NCBI RefSeq assembly: GCF_003533305.1
Contig: NZ_DOEH01000001.1
Coordinates: forward strand, 36,491 to 100,490
Length of the DNA: 64,000 nucleotides
Source: Providencia sp.
GTDB taxonomy: Bacteria > Pseudomonadota > Gammaproteobacteria > Enterobacterales > Enterobacteriaceae
Direction of reading: 5' to 3'
Shown: positions 40,232 through 53,766 of the stretch, one piece after another
Layout of the letters: the number at the start of each line of letters is the position of its first letter
Position numbering within the stretch: position 1 is the stretch's first letter
The notes under the pieces: generated by a model
What the model was told of the DNA's origin: nothing
What the model saw: the letters and a program-made list of their open reading frames with translations, nothing else
The model's database searches: none
Position numbers and translations under genes: made by a program

Positions 40232-41599
40232 ATGATCAGCGTATTTGACATTTTCAAAATCGGTATCGGCCCTTCAAGCTCCCATACTGTTGGCCCAATG
40301 AAAGCGGGCAAACAATTTGTAGAAGATTTAATTCAACAAAACTTACTCACAAAAACTTCTCGTGTTGCTGTCGATGTTTATGGCTCTTTATCTTTAACAG
40401 GTCGAGGTCATGCCACGGATATGGCAATTATTATGGGCCTTGCTGGCAACCTACCTGACACCGTTGATATTGATGCCATACCTGCATTTATGCGTAATGT
40501 AGAACAAACTGGTAAACTTCAACTCGCCCAAGGGCAACATGAAGTCGATTTTCCAATTTCCGGTGGAATGAATTTTCATTCAACTAACTTACCGTTACAC
40601 GAAAACGCGATGACAATTACCGCGTTTAGTGGTGATAACATTTTATATACAAAGAACTACTACTCTATAGGGGGTGGTTTTATTGTAGATGAAGATCACT
40701 TTGGTAAAACAGATGATAATGCCGTACAGGTTCCCTATCCCTACCAATATGCGGCTGACCTACAAAAACACTGTAAAGAAACGGGTTTATCACTATCAGC
40801 TCTTGTGATGCAAAATGAGCTCGCATTGCATAGTAAAGACGACATTCATCAATATTTATCTGCTGTTTGGGATGTAATGAAAGCAGGCATAGAGCGTGGC
40901 GTGACGACTGAAGGTTTACTACCCGGTCCTCTTCGTGTTCCTCGCCGCGCAGCTGCTTTGCGTCGCCAATTAGTAACTAGCGATAGCACTAATACCGACC
41001 CAATGGCTGTTATTGATTGGATCAACATGTACGCTCTCGCCGTCAATGAAGAGAATGCGGCAGGGGGACGAGTTGTCACCGCGCCAACCAATGGCGCTTG
41101 CGGAATTGTTCCTGCCGTACTGGCTTACTACGACAAATTTATCCGTCCAGTAAATGAAAATTCATTGACGCGTTACTTTTTAGTCACTGGGGTGATTGGT
41201 TCATTATATAAAATGAATGCGTCAATTTCAGGTGCTGAAGTGGGCTGCCAAGGCGAGGTAGGCGTCGCTTGTTCAATGGCCGCTGCGGGTCTTGCAGAAT
41301 TGATGGGGGGAAGCCCTGAACAAGTTTGTATTGCCGCAGAAATTGGTATGGAACATAACCTAGGTTTAACCTGTGACCCTGTTGGCGGGCAAGTACAAGT
41401 GCCTTGTATTGAACGCAATGCAATTGCAGCGGTTAAAGCTGTGAATGCAGCACGTATGGCGATACGTCGTGTCAGCGACCCACGTGTTTGCCTCGATAAA
41501 GTTATCGAAACCATGTATGAAACAGGTAAAGATATTAATGCTAAATATCGTGAAACATCACAAGGTGGCTTAGCTATCAAGTTAGCATTCTGCGAGTAA
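40232..41599 (+). CDS. sdaB: L-serine ammonia-lyase SdaB
   Basis: 455 residues, single-chain bacterial type. N-terminal beta domain begins MISVFDIFKIGIGPSSSHTVGPM; the C-terminal alpha domain carries the 4Fe-4S cysteines (NGACGIVP near 287, CDPVGGQVQVPC near 381-392). It deaminates L-serine to pyruvate and ammonia without PLP. It lies 215 bases after sdaC, forming a serine uptake-degradation pair. SdaA is the close alternative; context favours SdaB. Confidence 0.95.
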   Translation: MISVFDIFKIGIGPSSSHTVGPMKAGKQFVEDLIQQNLLTKTSRVAVDVYGSLSLTGRGHATDMAIIMGLAGNLPDTVDIDAIPAFMRNVEQTGKLQLAQGQHEVDFPISGGMNFHSTNLPLHENAMTITAFSGDNILYTKNYYSIGGGFIVDEDHFGKTDDNAVQVPYPYQYAADLQKHCKETGLSLSALVMQNELALHSKDDIHQYLSAVWDVMKAGIERGVTTEGLLPGPLRVPRRAAALRRQLVTSDSTNTDPMAVIDWINMYALAVNEENAAGGRVVTAPTNGACGIVPAVLAYYDKFIRPVNENSLTRYFLVTGVIGSLYKMNASISGAEVGCQGEVGVACSMAAAGLAELMGGSPEQVCIAAEIGMEHNLGLTCDPVGGQVQVPCIERNAIAAVKAVNAARMAIRRVSDPRVCLDKVIETMYETGKDINAKYRETSQGGLAIKLAFCE

Positions 41600-41623
41600 T
41601 AAGATATTCAGTTATCTAACAAT

Positions 41624-41672
41624 AAAATGCCTATAACAATTTGAATTCATTTCAATATTATAGGCATTTTTT
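41624..41672. terminator. Bidirectional terminator between sdaB and dacC
   Basis: AAAATGCCTATAA (41624-41636) pairs with TTATAGGCATTTT (41658-41670), with T-run on the right and A-run on the left; serves both convergent genes. Confidence 0.85.
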
Positions 41673-41707
41673 ATTCGCTTTACTGAGCTAAAACTCAAAA
41701 TCAGTCA

Positions 41708-42913
41708 TTACCCAAAAATAGCACTCCACCAGCCACTAATGGTTTTCATCACAAAATCCCACATACGACCGAAGAAACCGGCTTCTTCAACGGCTTCTTT
41801 AGCCACTAAAGGATGCTGCTCAACAATTTCATCATTTAAAATAAAATTAATTGTTCCCACCGCTTGGTTTTTAGCCAATGGCGCTTCTAAAGAATCATTG
41901 TTAAGTTTGATATCAACTTTAAGGTTTTGTAACTGCCCTTTCGGAATAGTGATGGACACATCACTTTCAACACCAAGTTCCACTTCAGATTTATCACCAA
42001 ACCAAACTCTTTGTGTTTTTAGTGTGGCGTCAGCTTTAATTGGTGTGACTGTTTCAAAGAAGCGAAAACCCCATGTCAGTAACTTTTCACTTTCGGAAAA
42101 ACGAACTCGGTCACTCGGTGCGCCAAGTACAACGGAAATCAAACGCATCGGTCCATCCGTCGCCGAAGCCACTAAATTGTGACCAGCCCCATTAGTATGG
42201 CCTGTTTTTACACCATCAACATTTAAGTTTTGGTTCCATAACAAACGGTTACGATTTGGTTGCTTAATTTTATTAAAGGTAAACTCTTTTTCTTTATGCA
42301 GGATATATTCGTCTGGCACATCACGGATCATCGCTTGGGTTAGCAACGCCATATCACGTGCAGTACTGTATTGTCCTTCAGAATCAAGGCCATGTACTGT
42401 TTTAAAGTGTGTGTTTTTCAATCCTATTTGCTGAACATATTGATTCATCAAACTCACAAATGAATCTTGGCTACCTGCAACATAATCAGCCAGTGCAATA
42501 CTCGCGTCATTACCCGACTGAATAACAATACCTTTGTTCAAATCAAGTACTGAAACACGGTCTTTTGGCTTAAGAAACATTAAAGAGGAACCTTTTAGCA
42601 CAGGATTACCCGTCGCCCATGCATCTTCCCCTACTGTTACCATATCTTGAGGTGTGATTTTCCCAGCTTTAACCGCCTGACCAATGACGTAACTAGTCAT
42701 TATCTTCGTCAAACTTGCCGGATCTAAACGTTGATCAGGATTACTAGACGCTAAAATTTTACCGCTATTGTAGTCCATCAATACAAACGCTTTTACATCA
42801 ACTTGTGGAGCAACCGGAGCCTGAGCCGCATATACACTGCCACTCACAGCAACTAAAAGACCAAACCCAACCCTTGCATAACGGGTTTTAAGGGACAATA
42901 TTTCTCTACTCAT
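41708..42913 (-). CDS. dacC: D-alanyl-D-alanine carboxypeptidase DacC/DacA type (PBP5/6)
   Basis: 401 residues. A signal peptide (about 1-29) precedes the peptidase S11 domain with SLTKIM (SxxK nucleophile) near 67, SGNDAS near 133 and KTGHT near 235. A C-terminal PBP5-like domain and a terminal amphipathic anchor ([22 protein letters not shown] region) attach it to the outer face of the inner membrane. It trims the terminal D-Ala from peptidoglycan stem peptides. gstB next door is the E. coli dacC context, which favours DacC over DacA. Confidence 0.93.
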   Translation of the reverse strand: MSREILSLKTRYARVGFGLLVAVSGSVYAAQAPVAPQVDVKAFVLMDYNSGKILASSNPDQRLDPASLTKIMTSYVIGQAVKAGKITPQDMVTVGEDAWATGNPVLKGSSLMFLKPKDRVSVLDLNKGIVIQSGNDASIALADYVAGSQDSFVSLMNQYVQQIGLKNTHFKTVHGLDSEGQYSTARDMALLTQAMIRDVPDEYILHKEKEFTFNKIKQPNRNRLLWNQNLNVDGVKTGHTNGAGHNLVASATDGPMRLISVVLGAPSDRVRFSESEKLLTWGFRFFETVTPIKADATLKTQRVWFGDKSEVELGVESDVSITIPKGQLQNLKVDIKLNNDSLEAPLAKNQAVGTINFILNDEIVEQHPLVAKEAVEEAGFFGRMWDFVMKTISGWWSAIFG

Positions 42914-43157
42914 CGGTTATTCCTTTACGAATTTTAATCAGTTAAACACTATTGCTGGAAATCACTAAACGATAAAAACTTCGCTGCGATAAAATAAGCT
43001 TACTAAATCAAATTATTCCAACAATTATAAATTTCTTTCTAATAGTAAAGCTTTCCGCATTCTCTGACCATCAGCAACAAATAAAGATTGTTCCTATAAT
43101 GGAATTTCATCTATCTTAGGTAAGGTAAATGACAAAATAAAATTAAGGGAGAATGAC

Positions 43158-43781
43158 ATGTTAACTGTATGGGGTCGCACTAACTCATCAAACGTCAAAA
43201 AAGTACTTTGGTGTTTAGAAGAGCTCAATATTGCTTATAATCAAAAAGATGTAGGTGGCCCATTTGGCGGGCTAGAGACACCTGAATATAAAAAAATGAA
43301 TCCAAACAGCACTATTCCGACTCTACAGGATGATGGCTTTACGCTGTGGGAATCCAATGCAATTTTACGTTATCTTACGGAAAAGTTTGATCGCGCTCAC
43401 TTATTGTTGTCTCAAGATATACAAGAAAAAGCAGCAGCTGATCAGTGGATGGATTGGGCTGGTGTGAATTTATTTGATCATATCAAACAGATGATGAATA
43501 AAATTGTGCGTGTCCCAGAGGCAGATAGAGACCCTGAGCAAGCAAAAATCATTCATGCAAACATTAATCGATTATTACAAATAGCAGATGATGCGTTAGC
43601 TACTCAACCTTATTTCAGCGGCCAAAAATTTGGTATTGCGGATATTGCTATCGCGCCACTGTTTTATCCGTGGCACGAAATTGTCACTGAGCGCCCTGCC
43701 TTCAACAATTTGGAACGTTGGTATCAGCAGTTGACCACTCGCCCACTATTCCAAAAAATTGTCATGGTACCGATTAAGTAA
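43158..43781 (+). CDS. gstB: Glutathione S-transferase, GstB-like
   Basis: 207 residues. The N-terminal thioredoxin-fold domain has WGRTNSSNVKKVLWCLEEL (active-site region residues 5-23) and WESNAILRYL near 68; the C-terminal helical domain ends in RWYQQLTTRPLFQKIVMVPIK, matching E. coli GstB. It conjugates glutathione to electrophiles. It follows dacC divergently, as in E. coli, and ends four bases from convergent yeeZ. Confidence 0.9.
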   Translation: MLTVWGRTNSSNVKKVLWCLEELNIAYNQKDVGGPFGGLETPEYKKMNPNSTIPTLQDDGFTLWESNAILRYLTEKFDRAHLLLSQDIQEKAAADQWMDWAGVNLFDHIKQMMNKIVRVPEADRDPEQAKIIHANINRLLQIADDALATQPYFSGQKFGIADIAIAPLFYPWHEIVTERPAFNNLERWYQQLTTRPLFQKIVMVPIK

Positions 43782-43785
43782 TTAA

Positions 43786-44613
43786 TTATAGCGTCATATT
43801 CATCGTGCTTGGGTTTTGATATTGATACTCAAAACCCAGTTCCTCGCAAATTCGATGACCATTAATAACCTTACCTTCTGGCTCATTATCTTCCATAATA
43901 AATTCAGGTGATTCTAATCCAAGTGACTGAGCTGCTTGGGAATAAAAATCAGACCGACTTGGATGAACTGGCGCACAAAGATTATAAATATGTCCACCTG
44001 TCGGCTGCTGAAGCAACAACAAAATTGCCGCAATCACATCATCTTGATGAACGATATTCACAGGTTGGTTTGCGCCTTTTAATCCTTTTTTACCCGCTAA
44101 AAAACGCCCTGCATGACGATTTTCCCCCACAAGCCCCGCTAAACGCAAAATATCTACAGAAATATGAGGTAAATCATGCAGCCATTGCTCCACGCCTACT
44201 AATGCCTTTGCCGACTCAGTTTCGCCTTCAAGTGGTGAATCTTCATCAATTAGCCCTTGTACATCTCCATAAACGGAAGTCGATGAGGTAAAAATAATAC
44301 GGGGCACATGAAACGCAATTGCACTATCAACAAGCTGTTCTATTGCCTCAATATAGGTTGCAGTATTCACCTTAGAAGGGGGCAATAAAATAACAACAGC
44401 ATCACTTTGTGCCATCAATTGTTCTAAATCTTCAGTATCACATTCTAAGTTAGGCGTTAATTTTAAAGCATAACAATCAACACCGACAGCACGCGCCGCA
44501 TCAACCCCATCTGAGGTTGTTTTGGTTCCTGAAACGCAAACACCTTGCGCTAATAATGCATTTGCCAAAGGCAAACCTAACCAACCTAAACCAATTATCG
44601 TTACTTTTTTCAT
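43786..44613 (-). CDS. yeeZ: NAD(P)-dependent epimerase-like protein YeeZ
   Basis: 275 residues, a Rossmann fold with VTIIGLGWLGLPLANAL (nucleotide site, residues 4-20), IIFTSSTSVYGD near 105 and SVDILRLAGLVG near 152. Matches E. coli YeeZ along its length. Catalytic role unknown. It lies just upstream of, and divergent from, the his operon as in E. coli. Confidence 0.93.
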   Translation of the reverse strand: MKKVTIIGLGWLGLPLANALLAQGVCVSGTKTTSDGVDAARAVGVDCYALKLTPNLECDTEDLEQLMAQSDAVVILLPPSKVNTATYIEAIEQLVDSAIAFHVPRIIFTSSTSVYGDVQGLIDEDSPLEGETESAKALVGVEQWLHDLPHISVDILRLAGLVGENRHAGRFLAGKKGLKGANQPVNIVHQDDVIAAILLLLQQPTGGHIYNLCAPVHPSRSDFYSQAAQSLGLESPEFIMEDNEPEGKVINGHRICEELGFEYQYQNPSTMNMTL

Positions 44614-44761
44614 TTAGTTGCCCCTAAATCGGCTAATAATGACACTACGTTTATTTACTAGGTTAGCTGAAAATCATTAAACTTCCGAACCTATTTTCTA
44701 TGAGATTAATCACTATAAAAGTACTTTATATAACTATTATTGGTTATTTTAAAAAAAAGAG

Positions 44762-44791
44762 TTGCATTCATAGGCTAAAATCGGATAGGTT
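44762..44791 (+). promoter_or_regulatory. Histidine operon promoter
   Basis: TTGCAT (44762-44767), 18 bases, TAGGTT (44786-44791). The enterobacterial his promoter has TTGCTT-N18-TAGGTT, so boxes and spacing agree. It lies about 70 bases before the leader peptide start. Confidence 0.7.
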
Positions 44792-44859
44792 GAATACCAA
44801 TGAGTATTTAACTCGACTGAATTTTTAAGCAGTTAACTAATTATATAACGGAAGCTATT

Positions 44860-44907
44860 ATGACTCGTATTTCACGCAACCACCATCATCACCATCATCC
44901 TGATTAG
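44860..44907 (+). CDS. hisL: his operon leader peptide HisL
   Basis: 15 codons: MTRISRNHHHHHHPD, then TAG. Six consecutive His codons (seven in E. coli) make ribosomes stall when His-tRNA is scarce and set the choice between antiterminator and terminator. An ACGGAAGC-type ribosome binding site lies just upstream. Too short for usual gene calling. Confidence 0.97.
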   Translation: MTRISRNHHHHHHPD

Positions 44908-44972
44908 TCTTTTAGGCGATGTGTGCTGGAAGACGATCAACGACTCTTCCGGTGGCTGAAATGCGAAAATAG

Positions 44973-45008
44973 AAAACCCTCGGAAGATAATCTTCCGAGG
45001 GTTTTTTT
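44973..45008 (+). terminator. his operon attenuator
   Basis: AAAACCCTCGGAAGA (44973-44987) pairs perfectly with TCTTCCGAGGGTTTT (44991-45005), ending in T7 (45002-45008). Upstream GGAAGA (about 44929) and CTCTTCCGG (44944) provide the alternative pairing expected for an attenuator. Confidence 0.95.
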
Positions 45009-45050
45009 ATTATTAATCAAAAAGATATTTAAGGGATTTAGGGTGTAATT

Positions 45051-45950
45051 ATGTTGGATAAAACACGTTTAAGAATTGCAATTCAAAAATCAGGCCGTCT
45101 TAGTGAAGAATCAAGAGAGTTATTGTCACGCTGCGGGATCAAAATTAATTTACAACAACAACGTTTGATTGCTTATGCAGAAAATATGCCTATTGATTTA
45201 CTGCGTGTTCGTGATGATGATATCCCAGGCTTAGTCATGGATGGTGTTGTTGACCTCGGTATTATCGGTGAAAACGTACTTGAAGAAGAATTACTCAACC
45301 GCCGTGCACAGGGTGATAACCCACAGTATAAAACATTACGCCGTCTTGATTTTGGCGCTTGCCGCTTATCATTAGCCGCTCCATTAGATTTCAACTATAC
45401 CGGAGCTGAATGTTTAAATGGTTCTCGCGTAGCTACCTCTTATCCACACCTGTTAAAACGTTACTTTGACGGAAAAGGAATTCAATTTAAATCTTGCCTA
45501 CTCAACGGCTCAGTGGAAGTTGCACCTCGTGCAGGCCTTTCAGATGCTATCTGTGACCTTGTTTCCACAGGGGCGACTCTTGAAGCAAACGGTTTAAAAG
45601 AAGTTGAAGTGATTTATCGTTCAAAAGCCTGCTTAATCCAGCGTGATGGTGAAATGTCAGCAGATAAACAACAGCTTATCGACCGCATGATGACACGTAT
45701 TCAAGGTGTTATCCAAGCACGTGAATCTAAATACATTATGTTGCACGCGCCAAGTGAAACACTCGATGACATCATTGCTTTACTACCTGGCGCTGAACGC
45801 CCAACTATTTTGCCGCTGGCGGGTGACAAAAATCGTGTTGCTATGCACATGGTTAGCTCGGAAACTTTGTTCTGGGAAACAATGGAAAAACTCAAATCAT
45901 TAGGGGCAAGCTCGATTCTTGTGTTACCAATTGAAAAGATGATGGAGTAA
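45051..45950 (+). CDS. hisG: ATP phosphoribosyltransferase HisG
   Basis: 299 residues, long-form HisG, with catalytic domains (about 1-220) and a C-terminal ACT-like regulatory domain (about 225-299) for histidine feedback. Contains [13 protein letters not shown] near 67-79 and the PRPP-binding [20 protein letters not shown] segment ([20 protein letters not shown] near 165-184). First step of histidine synthesis; first structural gene after the attenuator. Confidence 0.98.
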   Translation: MLDKTRLRIAIQKSGRLSEESRELLSRCGIKINLQQQRLIAYAENMPIDLLRVRDDDIPGLVMDGVVDLGIIGENVLEEELLNRRAQGDNPQYKTLRRLDFGACRLSLAAPLDFNYTGAECLNGSRVATSYPHLLKRYFDGKGIQFKSCLLNGSVEVAPRAGLSDAICDLVSTGATLEANGLKEVEVIYRSKACLIQRDGEMSADKQQLIDRMMTRIQGVIQARESKYIMLHAPSETLDDIIALLPGAERPTILPLAGDKNRVAMHMVSSETLFWETMEKLKSLGASSILVLPIEKMME

Positions 45951-45957
45951 ACACGCC

Positions 45958-47274
45958 ATGGAACTGGGATTCAATCAACCAATCCGCTGGTCAACTTGCA
46001 GCGAAAAACAGCAAAGCACCCTGCTAATGCGCCCAGCTATTGCCGCATCAGGCAGCATCAGTGCGGCAGTTAGCCAGATAATTGACCAAGTACGCAAAGA
46101 GGGTGATATCGCCCTACAAGAACTTAGCCGACGCTTTGATAAAACAGATATTTCGACTGTTCGTGTGACGCAAGAAGCCGTTGACGAAGCCCAAACACGC
46201 CTTGGTGATGAAATTAAAGTCGCTATGAAAACGGCAATCAATAATATTCGCCGTTTTCATGAAGCGCAAATACCGTCCCCAATTACGGTTGAAACGCAAC
46301 CAGGAGTCGTTTGCCAACAAGTCACTCGTCCTATTGATTCTGTTGGATTATACATTCCCGGTGGTTCTGCCCCCTTATTATCTACCGTTATGATGCTTGG
46401 TACACCCGCCAATATTGCAGGATGCCGTAAAATTATTCTTTGCTCGCCGCCACCGATTGCCGATGAAATTTTATATGCTGCAAAATTGTGTGGCATCACC
46501 GAAATTTTCCATGTGGGTGGCGCGCAGGCCATTGCTGCAATGGCGTTCGGAACCCAAAGCATTCCAGCCGTGGATAAAATTTTCGGTCCAGGAAATGCTT
46601 ATGTGACTGAAGCAAAACGCCAAGTTAGCCAAAGCCATGACGGCGCTGCCATTGATATGCCAGCAGGTCCTTCAGAGGTCTTAGTTATCGCAGATAGCCA
46701 AGCGAATCCAGCCTTTACCGCATCAGATTTATTATCACAAGCGGAGCATGGCCCTGATTCACAAGTGATATTACTTACCGATGATGAAAATTTCGCGCAA
46801 CGTGTTATCGACGAAACAGAAAAACAATTAGCTCAGCTTTCTCGCGCTGCGATTGCCAGAGAAGCTCTTAGCGCTAGTCGAGTGATTATTGCGGATTCAA
46901 TTGAGCAATGTGTTGAAATCAGCAATCGTTATGGTCCTGAACATTTGATATTACAAACACGTAATGCTGATGACTTAGTCGATTCTATCACTAATGCAGG
47001 GTCAGTTTTCGTGGGTGATTGGTCGCCTGAATCCGCCGGAGATTATGCGTCAGGCACAAACCACGTACTGCCAACTTATGGTTATACCTCAACCTATTCA
47101 AGCCTTGGATTGGCTGATTTCATGAAACGAATGACAGTACAAAAACTTTCAGCTCAAGGTTTATTAGGGTTAGCAACAACGATAGAAACACTAGCACAAG
47201 CGGAGCAACTCACGGCTCACAAAAATGCCGTTACCTTACGAGTCACCGAACTAAAAAAACAAAATAAGGAATAA
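45958..47274 (+). CDS. hisD: Histidinol dehydrogenase HisD
   Basis: 438 residues. Signature [19 protein letters not shown] near 201-219, followed by [15 protein letters not shown]; catalytic Glu/His in YGPEHLIL near 326-333. A Zn-dependent enzyme oxidising histidinol to histidine in the last two pathway steps. Starts eight bases after hisG. Confidence 0.98.
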   Translation: MELGFNQPIRWSTCSEKQQSTLLMRPAIAASGSISAAVSQIIDQVRKEGDIALQELSRRFDKTDISTVRVTQEAVDEAQTRLGDEIKVAMKTAINNIRRFHEAQIPSPITVETQPGVVCQQVTRPIDSVGLYIPGGSAPLLSTVMMLGTPANIAGCRKIILCSPPPIADEILYAAKLCGITEIFHVGGAQAIAAMAFGTQSIPAVDKIFGPGNAYVTEAKRQVSQSHDGAAIDMPAGPSEVLVIADSQANPAFTASDLLSQAEHGPDSQVILLTDDENFAQRVIDETEKQLAQLSRAAIAREALSASRVIIADSIEQCVEISNRYGPEHLILQTRNADDLVDSITNAGSVFVGDWSPESAGDYASGTNHVLPTYGYTSTYSSLGLADFMKRMTVQKLSAQGLLGLATTIETLAQAEQLTAHKNAVTLRVTELKKQNKE

Positions 47275-48348
<1,074 letters not shown>

Positions 48349-48361
48349 TTAGGAATAACTC

Positions 48362-49428
48362 ATGAACCAGAAAATTCTTTTTATCGACCGTGATGGGACA
48401 TTAATTACTGAGCCACCTACCGATTTTCAAGTCGATAGCCTCAGTAAACTGGCCTTTGAAAAAGCAGTTATTCCAAGTTTACTCGCGCTACAAAAAGCCA
48501 ATTACCGCTTGGTGATGATCACCAATCAAGACGGACTAGGAACTGAAAGTTTTCCAACTGCTGACTTCGAGCCGCCTCATAACTTAATGATGCAGGTTTT
48601 TGAATCACAAGGTATTCAATTTGATGAAGTGCTGATTTGCCCACATAAACCTGCGGATAATTGCGCGTGTCGCAAACCTAAACTGCAACTTGTTGAGAAA
48701 TATTTAGCCGAAGCCATTTTAGATACCGAAAATAGTTATGTGATTGGCGATCGCGAAACAGATATTCAACTTGCTAAAAATATGGGGATCAAAGGGCTAC
48801 GTTATAATGCAGCCGAACTTGATTGGACAGCCATCGCGAATCAGCTGACTAAACCTAACCGCTATGCACGCGTTGAGCGTACCACGAAAGAAACCAATAT
48901 CGTGGTTGAAGTATGGTTAGATCAAGAAGGTGGCAGCGAAATCAGTACTGGCGTTGGCTTCTTTGACCACATGCTAGATCAAATCGCTACCCACGGCGGT
49001 TTTCGCTTAAATGTTAAGGTCAATGGTGACTTATTTATCGATGACCACCACAGTGTAGAAGATACGGGCCTTGCTTTAGGTGAAGCATTAAGAGTAGCGC
49101 TTGGTGATAAACGTGGTATCGCTCGCTTTGGTTTTGTCTTACCTATGGATGAATGCCAAGCGCGCTGCGCATTAGACATTTCAGGTCGCCCACACCTCGA
49201 ATATAAAGCCGAATTTAAATATCAACGTGTGGGTGATTTAAGCACTGAAATGATTGAACATTTCTTTAGTTCACTCTCTTATGCGATGGGCTGTACCTTA
49301 CACTTGAAAACCAAGGGTAAAAACGATCACCACAAAGCAGAAAGCCTATTCAAAGTGTTTGGCCGTACCTTACGCCAAGCTATCCGTGTTGAAGGGAATA
49401 CCTTACCAAGCTCTAAAGGGGTGCTTTA

Positions 49429-49429
<1 letters not shown>
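48362..49429 (+). CDS. hisB: Bifunctional histidinol-phosphatase / imidazoleglycerol-phosphate dehydratase HisB
   Basis: 355 residues with two fused domains. The N-terminal HAD phosphatase (about 1-165) has FIDRDGTLI (catalytic Asp pair) and a zinc site [15 protein letters not shown] near 98. The C-terminal dehydratase (about 167-355) has Mn-binding motifs [15 protein letters not shown] near 198, [10 protein letters not shown] near 221 and NDHHKAES near 320. Catalyses the sixth and eighth steps. Its stop overlaps the hisH start by one base. Confidence 0.98.
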
Positions 49430-51516
<2,087 letters not shown>

Positions 51517-51523
<7 letters not shown>

Positions 51524-52128
51524 CTACAGAACAATGCAGCCAACTTGCTTGGCAAAAAGTCGATGAATTGATGCCTGTTGTCGTACAACACGCAACTTCC
51601 GGTGATGTATTGATGTTGGGCTATATGACCCGTGAAGCGCTACAAGTCACCTTAGACAGTCGTAAAGTGACATTTTTTTCCAGAAGCAAGCAGCGCTTAT
51701 GGACAAAAGGTGAAACCTCGAATAATTTCCTCAATTTAGTCGATATTGTCGCCGATTGTGACAGCGACACATTGCTAGCGTTGGCGCTACCCGATGGTCC
51801 AACTTGTCACAATGGAACCCAAAGCTGCTTCGCTCCAGCGCAAAGTGGCTGGGGATTTCTCTTTGAGCTTGAAAACATACTCAAAGAGCGTAAAACGGCT
51901 GATCCTGAGAGCTCTTACACTGCCCGTCTTTACGCTAGTGGAACTAAACGTATCGCCCAAAAAGTCGGTGAAGAAGGTGTGGAAACCGCATTGGCTGCTA
52001 CCGTTAATGACCGCGCAGAGTTAACTAATGAAGCCGCAGATTTGATGTATCACTTAATGGTTTTATTACAAGATCAAGATCTTGATTTAAGCGCAATTAT
52101 TAAACGCTTAAAAGAGCGCCATCAATAA
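51517..52128 (+). CDS. hisI: Bifunctional phosphoribosyl-AMP cyclohydrolase / phosphoribosyl-ATP pyrophosphatase HisI
   Basis: 203 residues with two domains. Cyclohydrolase (about 1-110) keeps [10 protein letters not shown] and the zinc-site DCDSDTLL and CHNGTQSCF. The pyrophosphatase (about 115-203) has [13 protein letters not shown] near 150 and [14 protein letters not shown]. Catalyses the second and third steps. Last gene of hisLGDCBHAFI; a terminator follows. Confidence 0.98.
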
Positions 52129-52166
52129 TCACTCGGCTGCCTAATATTGGTAGCCTAAGCTTATTG

Positions 52167-52210
52167 ACTCAGTGGGATGACGCTAATGTTTCCCACTTTG
52201 AGTTTTATTT
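52167..52210 (+). terminator. Terminator of the his operon
   Basis: ACTCAGTGGGA pairs with TCCCAC and TGAGT with a small bulge, followed by TTTTATTTT. A second small hairpin (GGCTGCC/GGTAGCC, 52135-52155) lies just before it. Confidence 0.75.
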
Positions 52211-52418
52211 TGACTATTTCAATGAACGTATACACCAATCTACCGCATTCATTTATTTTGCAAATACCTGCTAGTTCATTGTCATTATTTTTATCTTCTA
52301 CTTTTTAATTTTCAAGTCTCACTTACTCAACCTTTGCCATCACTTTCTATCAAGTTGTATATCAAATTGAAATTGGTATCATTCCAATTATAGGATGTCG
52401 ATTTCAAAGGAAATAGTC

Positions 52419-52916
52419 GTGTCAGAAAATTCAATTTTTATGCAATTAACTCAGTTACTCGATAAAAATAGTGCTCGATATCGTGTGATGGAACACCCGA
52501 CGGCAGGCAAATCAGAAGAAGTGGCTAAAATTCGTGGTACACAACTAGGACAAGGTGCAAAAGGATTGGTTTGTCATGTAAAAGGTAATGGCATACGTCA
52601 GCACGTCCTAGCCGTTTTACCCGCAGATAAGCAGGCTGACCTAAGTAAGATCGCGATAGCAATCGGTGGAACAAGAGCGTCATTAGCCAGCCCCAAAGAA
52701 GTGGATGAGTTAACACAATGTGTTTTCGGCGCAATACCGCCGTTTAGCTTCCACCCTTCTTTGTTACTTATTGCAGACCCGCATTTATTTGGTCGTTTTG
52801 ATGAACTCGCTTTCAACGCTGGCACATTAGAACGCTCTGTAATTTTAAATACAGAAGATTACCAAAGAATTGCATCACCAACGCTGGTTAATTTTATTCG
52901 TACTGAAGAAGCATAA
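52419..52916 (+). CDS. yeaK: YbaK/ProX-domain tRNA-editing-like protein YeaK
   Basis: 165 residues from GTG 52419. It matches E. coli YeaK closely: EVAKIRGTQLGQGAKGLVCHVKGNG near 34-58, IGGTRASLASPKEVDELTQCVFGAIPPFSFHP near 82-113. The domain is the aminoacyl-tRNA deacylase (YbaK/ProX) fold that hydrolyses mischarged tRNA in trans, with a conserved Lys (VKG). Frame extends to ATG 52395, but AAAGGA lies about seven bases before the GTG and close to nothing suitable precedes the ATG. Confidence 0.9.
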   Translation: MSENSIFMQLTQLLDKNSARYRVMEHPTAGKSEEVAKIRGTQLGQGAKGLVCHVKGNGIRQHVLAVLPADKQADLSKIAIAIGGTRASLASPKEVDELTQCVFGAIPPFSFHPSLLLIADPHLFGRFDELAFNAGTLERSVILNTEDYQRIASPTLVNFIRTEEA

Positions 52917-52921
52917 TTTAC

Positions 52922-52939
52922 GGTTATTAAAAATAACCC
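52922..52939. repeat. Short hairpin repeat, copy 1
   Basis: GGTTATTAAAAATAACCCT, an inverted repeat (GGTTATT/AATAACC) directly after the yeaK stop; an identical copy begins at about 53084. Confidence 0.75.
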
Positions 52940-53035
52940 TCAGACTACTGTCGAACATATTTTATTTGGCGGCAAGTCTAATAGGTTTTGAAAATAAATT
53001 AGGAAAATCAATTCATTGATTTTCGGCTGATAACA

Positions 53036-53070
53036 CAAAGCGGGAAAAACCACGTTTTTATCCCGCTTTG
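53036..53070. terminator. Bidirectional terminator between yeaK and the catB-like gene
   Basis: CAAAGCGGGA (53036-53045) pairs with TCCCGCTTTG (53061-53070), extended by AAAAAC/GTTTTT, around a short loop. Convergent genes flank it. Confidence 0.8.
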
Positions 53071-53083
53071 TCAACAACCTCAG

Positions 53084-53110
53084 GGTTATTAAAAATAACC
53101 CTTTAAAAAA
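53084..53110 (-). repeat. Short hairpin repeat, copy 2
   Basis: Second exact copy of GGTTATTAAAAATAACCCT, about 160 bases from the first and 15-20 bases from the catB-like stop. It is followed by TTTAAAAAA. It may act as an extra terminator. Confidence 0.65.
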
Positions 53111-53124
53111 TAAACTAAAACAAC

Positions 53125-53766
53125 TTACAGATTGAGTTTTTTATCATATTCAAGGCTGGCCGTTTTTAATGCTATAAAATCTGAGCTACAAATAAACGGT
53201 TTTAACGCAGTAAACTTCGCTTCAGGCCAATCATAAATTTTGAGCTGCAATAATTCGCCAATAACGTCGGCAGAAAAACGATAATTAATCGGCTTAGCAG
53301 GGTTTCCCCCCACAATACTGTATGGCTCGACATCTTTAACAACCACACTATTGGCAGCAATAACCGCACCTTCGCCAATTTTAATACCTGGCATAATAAA
53401 AGCGCGCATACCAATCCAAGCGCCGTCACCAATCACGGTATCGCCCTTGCCAATGTAAGCCTCTTCAATATGCTCTAAAAATGGATATAAACAAAACCAA
53501 TCCATACGATGGGTATGATTGCCGCCCATTAAAATGACCGCTTCACTGCCAATACAGACATAGTCGCCGATATAAAGTTGATCGACATCCCATGCAAGTT
53601 GCCAATCTCGACTTTGCTCGTCACCTTGTAAATAGCGAACCACTGATTGTTCAAAACCATCATCCCAGCAATCACTATAATAGCTATGTTGCCCTTTAAT
53701 ATGGATATTCGGATTTTGTACAACTTCATGCAGTAATTCGTATTTCGACCAATGCTTTTTATTCAT
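53125..53766 (-). CDS. CatB-like xenobiotic acetyltransferase
   Basis: 213 residues of the left-handed beta-helix (hexapeptide) acetyltransferase type: NPNIHIKGQHSYYSDCW near 18-34, VCIGSEAVILMGGNHTHRMDW near 71-91 (the His in GNHTHR matches the XAT catalytic region), GDTVIGDGAWIGMRAFIMPGIKIGEGAVI near 107-135 and YSIVGGNPAKPI near 149-160. Type B chloramphenicol acetyltransferases and related proteins have exactly these blocks. Whether it inactivates chloramphenicol is not shown. A strong ribosome binding site is not evident (GGTTTGTTACC). It is chromosomal here, flanked by core-like genes, with no mobile element beside it. Confidence 0.85.
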   Translation of the reverse strand: MNKKHWSKYELLHEVVQNPNIHIKGQHSYYSDCWDDGFEQSVVRYLQGDEQSRDWQLAWDVDQLYIGDYVCIGSEAVILMGGNHTHRMDWFCLYPFLEHIEEAYIGKGDTVIGDGAWIGMRAFIMPGIKIGEGAVIAANSVVVKDVEPYSIVGGNPAKPINYRFSADVIGELLQLKIYDWPEAKFTALKPFICSSDFIALKTASLEYDKKLNL

